From Erodium maritimum (Eukaryota; Streptophyta; Magnoliopsida; Geraniales; Geraniaceae): a stretch of DNA of 64,000 nucleotides. Of this stretch, positions 58,489 to 64,000 are shown piece by piece. The notes below the pieces were generated by a model. The model was not told the DNA's origin and did not search any database. It was given only the letters and a program-made list of their open reading frames with translations. The translations under genes were made by a program, and so were the position numbers. Position 1 is the stretch's first letter. Each line of letters begins with the position of its first letter. The DNA is taken from positions 51,356,336 to 51,420,335 of the forward strand of contig OY997592.1 in assembly GCA_963921825.1 (NCBI GenBank), read 5' to 3'.

Positions 58489-59440
58489 GATCCTTTACCG
58501 TTCCTCAGTCCAATTCCCTCGTGTATCATCAGCTCGCCCTTTCTCCACTTTTCTTCTCTCTCTGCGACGAGAACACAAACAGGTGGTGCTCTATCTGTTG
58601 CTGGTGACCAGCAAGCAATCGACACTACACCAACCGAATCGTGATTTCGAATTGAAACCCTAACCACAAGAAGAAATGATCAAAAAAATCAGTTGATGCT
58701 CCAAATTTTCGAATTGGGTGAGAGATCAGAAGAGAAGAAGCTCTGTGGCTCTTGAATTGGGAGAAAAGAGGAAAGTTCAAAATGAAAATGAAAAAAAGGT
58801 GAAGGTCAACGAAGATACCAAATTTCCTAAAATTCATTTACAAATATGTGTTCTTAATTTTTCTATTTTTAGTTTAAAATGTACGGATTATTTAATTTAT
58901 TTTATATTATTTGCGGAGTTTTGGATAAGTAAAAGTAGTTGAGGAAACTGAACAAACGGCTTTAGCGGTGTCGAGAAGTGAACAAGGCGGCCACGTGGCC
59001 TCATTATTTCGTTACACGATGATTATTCTGATTCATTTTTATTTTAAATTAATAATTTTAAAAGTATATTACGGCTTTTAAGTAATAATATATACTTTTG
59101 TAGAAAAGGTCAATTGAGATCCTTGAATTGTGATTTAGTGTGGAAAATAGAAAACTCCTTGCAATAATTTTCACATAATTGCGACAAATACAAAACTAGT
59201 AGGGAGGATTTTCGTTTACTTTCGTCACAAGTTCAATAGAAAATTAAAACCTATTATTTTGTTGATTTTTTTGTAATTTAAAACATTTTCAATATGGATA
59301 ACATATGGACAACTTCTGATTATATGAGGAGGATTAAGGGGTTTACTGACATGCCCCTAAATGTGCACCTGGTGGTCTGGGTTGTGTGTTATTTATATAC
59401 GGTAGATATTTACATGTAAACCCCTAGATGATATATTTAA
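58489..59440 (-). promoter_or_regulatory. GNAT upstream region and AT-rich spacer
   Basis: On the minus strand the first 200 bp upstream of the start codon are moderately GC-rich and contain short frames but no gene, consistent with a 5' UTR and promoter. A gttcacttctcgacaccgc type segment lies near 58980 on the minus strand. Beyond 59000 the DNA is AT-rich. No TATA box was confidently placed. Confidence 0.4.
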
Positions 59441-60060
59441 GTAATTTTTATCAACACATTATACTGGTTTTATCAACATTTTACAATGATTTTATCAACA
59501 CTGAACACTGGTGTTATCACCTCATTTTTCAAAATTGAACATGATTTTTATCACCTCGTCACATGTTTTTTATGAACACTGAACACTAGTTTTATCAACA
59601 CTAAACACTAGGTTTATCACTAAATTGCATGTGTTTTATCACCTTATCACATGTTTTTATCAACACTGAACACTAGTGTTATCAACACTAAACTCTAGTT
59701 TATCACCTTTATTATCAAGATTAAACATGATTTTTATCACCACAATACATGTTTTTTTTATCAACATTTAGCACTAGTTTGATCACTCTGATATAAAACA
59801 TTTATTAGTGAAGATTTATCGACATTCAACATTATTTTTATCACCCCGATATAAATTTTTATTTTCATGCTTCAAAATATATTCAATATGTTACTTGATA
59901 GATAGCCCTTGGAAAAATAAAATATTAGCGCAAGTTTGAAGCTAATTGGAGTTCAAACGAATCAGGAATGATTAAATTAGTGAATTGGTCAAGAAAAAAA
60001 ATAGACATGTCTACATTGCACTATGTTATTACAATTATGTCACTTGCTTTGTGTGAGAGA
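59440..60060. repeat. Dispersed AT-rich repeat, copy B
   Basis: Same organisation and orientation as 33190-33770: tttatcaacactgaacacta and atgatttttatcacc units, then the shared tail gatataaaacatttattagt, gcttcaaaatatattcaata, gatagatagcccttggaaaa and gattaaattagtgaattggt. Copy B has about 25 extra bases (aagctaattggagttcaaac). The two copies therefore have a common ancestor 26 kb apart. Confidence 0.75.
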
Positions 60061-61820
60061 AGATAAAAGTGGGTTGTATTTTGGATGAGATTGGGGTGAA
60101 AATGTGGCATTATGGTGAATGTTGAATCTTAAGTGTGTATGACTATGAGGGTTTCTCACAGTTTTTAGGATAAAATGAGTTTCTAGTCGATTAGTCCTCC
60201 CCTTGTATGTAAGTATGGAATACAAATTTGATTTTTTTTTCTTGTTAGAGAATTAATCCATTTAAAGTGAAAAACAATGAATAATTTTGAATTTAGTACT
60301 TCTAAATTTTTGATATCCCTTTTTTATTTAGGTCTTTCGTAACTTTAAAACTAAAAGTTTATTTCTCTTCTCCATCAGTCGTTGTTGATGATGTTCGTGG
60401 ATTTTGGCCATAGATGTCGTCTATGATCTTGCCTCATCCTTCCCCCTTTTAGGTTCCTCTTCTTCTTCCCTGCGAGTCGTGCTCCTCTCTGCCTCTACCT
60501 CAACCCTGGGTTTGGTGTGCATGTCGTCTTCGATAGTGTGGCGGCATGTCTCATGGATTCAAGTTTAACATATCCATTTTCTTGTCTCTCTCTACTCTCT
60601 ACTCAAAAACCCTAGTACGAGGTCTCTTCCATACCTCTTCTCCTCATCACCGACGACACCATGGTCTCCGGCCATAAACGTCGCCGGTGGTGACATCAAG
60701 TTCCTCACCCCGTCCCCCTACTCATCCCCCCCCGTTTGTTTTTACTTCGCTGGACATATCCTCGATTTGCTCATGCTTGTGTTCGTCTCTTCTAACTCAC
60801 TTCCTCCAGATTCGACCTGAAGTTGTCTGTGTCCAGCGTCAATGATGACTGCTCTCAACGTTAGGTCTTATGGTGGCTGCTCATGGGTTGTGAGTGGCTC
60901 GAGACGTTGAGGTTCAAGGTGACGATAAGTGGTGTAGGCGAAGGTTAGATTTTCAAGGGGTATGAGTTCACATGCTTTTGGTTCTGTTTTTCTTTTTCTT
61001 TTGGGTTTTGTTTATTTGGGCTCACTGTAGGGCTGGTGTTTAAGTTCTTGTTTGACACTAAGAATCATATATATCTGTAAAAAGAACGTTGGGTTTAGGC
61101 TGACGTGGATCCTATGTGGCATATGTATCTGTTCCTTATCGATCCTTCTCTCCTTCCTCATGCCTCCGCCTCTTTTCTCTTCTTCAGTTACGTTTTTTAA
61201 ATTCTCTGAAATCAAAGCTCCATTCGTTTCTCCTTTTTAATTTCGAGCAATAACTGCATGTTCGTCTTTATTGCAGGCTTCATCCTTCTTTTAATGCAGA
61301 GATTGACAGTTTGTTTCGTTGCAGGCTTCATCCTTCCTTCAATTTGATTGTGTCTTTAATTTGACGGTTTCGACCGTTTCCATTGTTTGAACATGGTGAC
61401 CGTTTCCACTGGTGCATGGGTTTTCAATGTTCGGCCACGTCTACGTCGTATATATGAGCCACGACTATCCTCTCCACTTACCGGCTCATCTCAATTCCAG
61501 GTTTTGAATTTCTTTCTCTCTGGTTGTAATGGGTCACTTTGGATCAAAGTCCGATTGGGCCTGATCATTTAAGTTTTGCATTGTTGTAGGGCCTTGGAAG
61601 ATATACAAGCCCATTTTCCTTACTGTTCACGCGTCGTCCTTATAGCGCTCGATCAATGAAAATGACAGCATTCAAGGACAATTCCTCTCGTACACTCTCC
61701 ACTACTCTGTCCCTCTCTTCTCTCTCTCTCTCTCTCTTCTCTCCTCTATCTTCTATATCTCTCCCTCTCTTCCTTCACCAAACCCTAATTGTAATTGCGG
61801 CCGCTCATAGAGGTCGTAAC
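60061..61820. other. Spacer and probable 5' LTR of the gypsy element
   Basis: 60061-61300 has short CT-rich and gene-like frames with no recognised product. A small direct repeat, ttgcaggcttcatccttc, occurs at about 61274 and 61323. The LTR of the gypsy element should end at 61821 (gtcgtaaca before ttggtatc). Its start was not located; a TGTTGTAGGG at 61582 is one candidate and would make a short LTR of about 240 bp. Confidence 0.35.
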
Positions 61821-61822
61821 AT

Positions 61823-61834
61823 TGGTATCTAATT
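61823..61834 (+). other. Primer-site-like sequence of the gypsy element
   Basis: tggtatctaatt follows aacat at 61821-61822. It matches the initiator-Met primer consensus TGGTATCAGAGC for the first seven bases only. It is the expected position between LTR and gag and may be a diverged or mutated site. Confidence 0.5.
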
Positions 61835-61854
61835 CACAATCCAGGCACCACACT

Positions 61855-64000
61855 ATGCCTCCAAACCAAGATCGTTCATTTCAGGAAGAGCTCAAGGCCA
61901 CAAATGTAGAAATTTCGTTCCTGAAGGAGAACATGGCTGAGCTTCGTTCCTCCGTGTGTAAGATGTCGGGTTTCCTTAAAGCTTTGGCGGAGAAGATACC
62001 CAATTCACCGATGAAACCATATTCTACAACTCCTCCATCACCAGCTTCGGCTTCTGGAGTCACTCCGGCGGCTCCGATGGTTCAAGGGTCCATTTTGGGG
62101 GCGCCACCAGACATTTCTCCCGAAGTCTCGAGTCGTCGTGATTCGCGAGCCCGACACCCACCCAGGTTTGACAGCTCTGATTTCTTTGGGTGGGAGCTCA
62201 AATTTGCTCAACATTGCATCTCAGAGTCGGTTCCTGACCAGGATCGAGTACGTGAAGTGATGTTAGGGTTCGAGGACGCGGCCTTGCGTCACCACGTTCA
62301 CTACACGAAGCACTGTGTGCGCGTAGTGTCACAGACCCTCCTTGGCCGGACTATTTGGAGGCGTTACGTCGTCGGTTCACAGACAAGGACTATACCGACT
62401 ACATGTCGGAATTGGCTCACTTGAGGCAAGATGGGTCAGTGAGACTTATTTCTAAACGTTTCAATGGATTCATCACCAGTTGTCGTTGTCGGAGAAGGAC
62501 ACACTGGCGATGTTTCTCAACAACTTAAGGCCAGACATTGAGGAGGGCGTTCGTCTCCATTTTCCCAAAGATGTAGGCCATGCTCTGTTGATGGCCAAAT
62601 GGATGGAGAAGAAAGGTCCTACTTTTCCTCGCCATTCTTTTTCTTCTTCGTCCCGTCCGGTGTTTCCATCAAATACCTGTTCTCCTCCGTCACTTCCAGA
62701 GCCGAAACACCCGATGTCGCCGATACCCAAACCTTCTTTTCAGAGTTCTCGTTCCTACCCGCCACCAACGGCAACTCAGAGACGGCTGCGGGATGATAGG
62801 TTTCGCAAAAGGTTGTGCGTCTGGTGTGGCGACAAATACTCAAAGGAGCATAGGTGTACCAAGTCCCAATTGTTTCAACTACTGGTGGATGATGGCTCGG
62901 TTTCTCAATCAGATGGTGATGTCTTTGTGAACCGCGTTGCTTCCTTGGACGCATTGGGCGAGGATGAGCTACCTCCTCATGGATACCACCATGTTATCTC
63001 ACTACACGCCTTGTGTGGTTTGGCTGGTTACAACACAATGCGCATTGCAGGTTCTATCCAAGGTGTTACAGTCTCGATCTTGGTTGATTCAGGCAGCACC
63101 CATAACTTCATCAGTATTGCCTTAGCTTCTAAGTTGAATTGTGTGCTCACGGCGCTTGGGGATGTTAAGGTTTCTGTGGCGAATGGAGACACACTCATTG
63201 CTGGTAGCAAATGTCTCCAATTGAAGTGGTCAATGTAAGGGATTCTATTTGTAGCTGATTTTCTGGTTCTTCCTGTACAGGGGTGTGATGTGATTCTGGG
63301 CGTTCGGTGGTTGGTGACACTAGGACCAATCTTGTGGGATTTTTCTAAACTCACCATGGAATTCAATACAAGTGAGGGACAGGTGACCTTGAAAGGCATC
63401 CCTACAGGATCATTTGCTTGGGCTTCAAGGCATCACTGTGACAGCATTACCGCCCACGATACTGCTTTGTCTCTATTTTCATGTTCCAAATTTGAAGGAG
63501 GCTCTCCTTACCTGACCAATTACTCCTCTGATATGGGGATCCTCTTACCTGCAATTGAGGCCCTGCTCTCGGAATTTCAGGACATCTTCGCTGTGCCAAC
63601 GAGTCTTCCTCCACCGCGCACCCATGATCACCCTATCCAATTGCAACCTGATTCGTATGCAGTCAAGATCCGTCCATACAGGTATCCTTCAGCCCAGAAA
63701 ACTGAAATTGAGAGGATAGTTGCTGAAATGCTTGAATCTGGTATTATCCGTCCCAACACGAGTGAGTTCGCTTTTCCAGTTATTTTGGTTCGTAAGAAGG
63801 ACTCCTCATGGAGCTTATGCGTTGACTACAGACGCCTCAATTCAATGACGATCAAAACAAAATTCCCAATCCCTCTGGTAGAAGAGCTCTTGGACGAGTT
63901 GCACGGAGCTGAGTTCTTTACAAAATTGGATTTACGAGCTGGGTACCACCAAATTTTGATGAAGCCAGAGGATGTGCACAAGACGGCCTTCTGTACGCAC
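61855..64000 (+). pseudogene. Ty3/gypsy gag-pol, 5' part (truncated by window end)
   Basis: Gag starts at 61855 (MPPNQDRSFQEELK) with a coiled-coil-like segment and PPRFDSSDFFGWELKFAQHC. The frame shifts near 62330 and again near 62460. Then comes FLNNLRPDIEEGVRLHFPKD, a knuckle (CVWCGDKYSKEHRC, about 62818-62859) and the protease motif ILVDSGSTHNFIS (about 63077-63115). A TAA follows KWSM at 63236. Pol continues through CDVILGVRWL and the reverse transcriptase N-terminal half (RPNTSEFAFPVILVRKKD, CVDYRRLNSMTIKTKFPIP, FTKLDLRAGYHQI), cut off at 64000 before the catalytic YxDD. Order protease then reverse transcriptase with this RT is Ty3/gypsy. The frameshifts and stop make it inactive. The lineage is undetermined. 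Confidence 0.88.

Noticed and set aside
1..64000. tRNA, rRNA or organellar gene clusters
   Set aside because: No cloverleaf, rRNA core or organellar gene order was recognised by reading; a covariance-model search would be needed to exclude single tRNA genes.

Overview
The window is nuclear DNA of a flowering plant, probably a core eudicot. The species cannot be named from the sequence. Support comes from GT-AG split genes of plant-specific type (a PITAIRE-type CDK and a plastid-type GNAT), an intronless P-class PPR gene, and plant transposon families: MULE, hAT, PIF/Harbinger, Ty1/copia and Ty3/gypsy with initiator-Met-type primer sites. Intergenic DNA is AT-rich and loaded with decayed mobile elements.

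Layout. 1-2.45 kb is a decayed retroelement-like stretch read on the minus strand. 3.4-9.8 kb is a Mutator-like transposase pseudogene whose DDE region is split by a 3.06 kb solo LTR (4597-7659, target duplication caaag). 10.3-11.0 kb is an hAT-type non-autonomous element with an 8-bp duplication, followed at once by a second solo LTR (11063-14450, duplication ggtaa). 17.1-17.65 kb is a LINE-like retroposed tail with a 17-bp duplication. 18.25-19.7 kb is a broken PIF/Harbinger-type Myb/trihelix gene. 20.29-22.95 kb is an intact 887-residue PPR gene. 25.4-30.2 kb is a rearranged member of the same LTR family and the only one that keeps a primer binding site. 30.9-31.7 kb is another hAT element with a perfect 8-bp duplication, and 31.9 kb holds a Helitron-like 3' terminus. 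35.8-40.65 kb is a 12-exon CDKC kinase gene. 41.67-52.10 kb is a Ty1/copia element with 214-bp LTRs, broken by two more LTRs of the large family. 53.2-53.5 kb is a Harbinger transposase remnant. 55.17-58.49 kb is a 9-exon GNAT acetyltransferase gene on the minus strand. From about 61.8 kb to the window end lies the 5' part of a Ty3/gypsy element.

Three genes look intact: PPR (20291-22954, +), CDKC (35834-40651, +) and GNAT (58488-55172, -). They are unrelated housekeeping-type genes separated by transposon-rich DNA and do not form a pathway.

The most unusual theme is one large-LTR family present at five sites, in both orientations. Its LTRs are about 2.7-3.4 kb. The copies carry tandem minisatellites, a perfect 8-bp-stem hairpin about 270-277 bp from the LTR 3' end in five LTR copies at four sites, and splice-site-like motifs on either side of the minisatellites that could mark an intron inside the LTR. 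No defence locus, CRISPR array or other known new system is visible.
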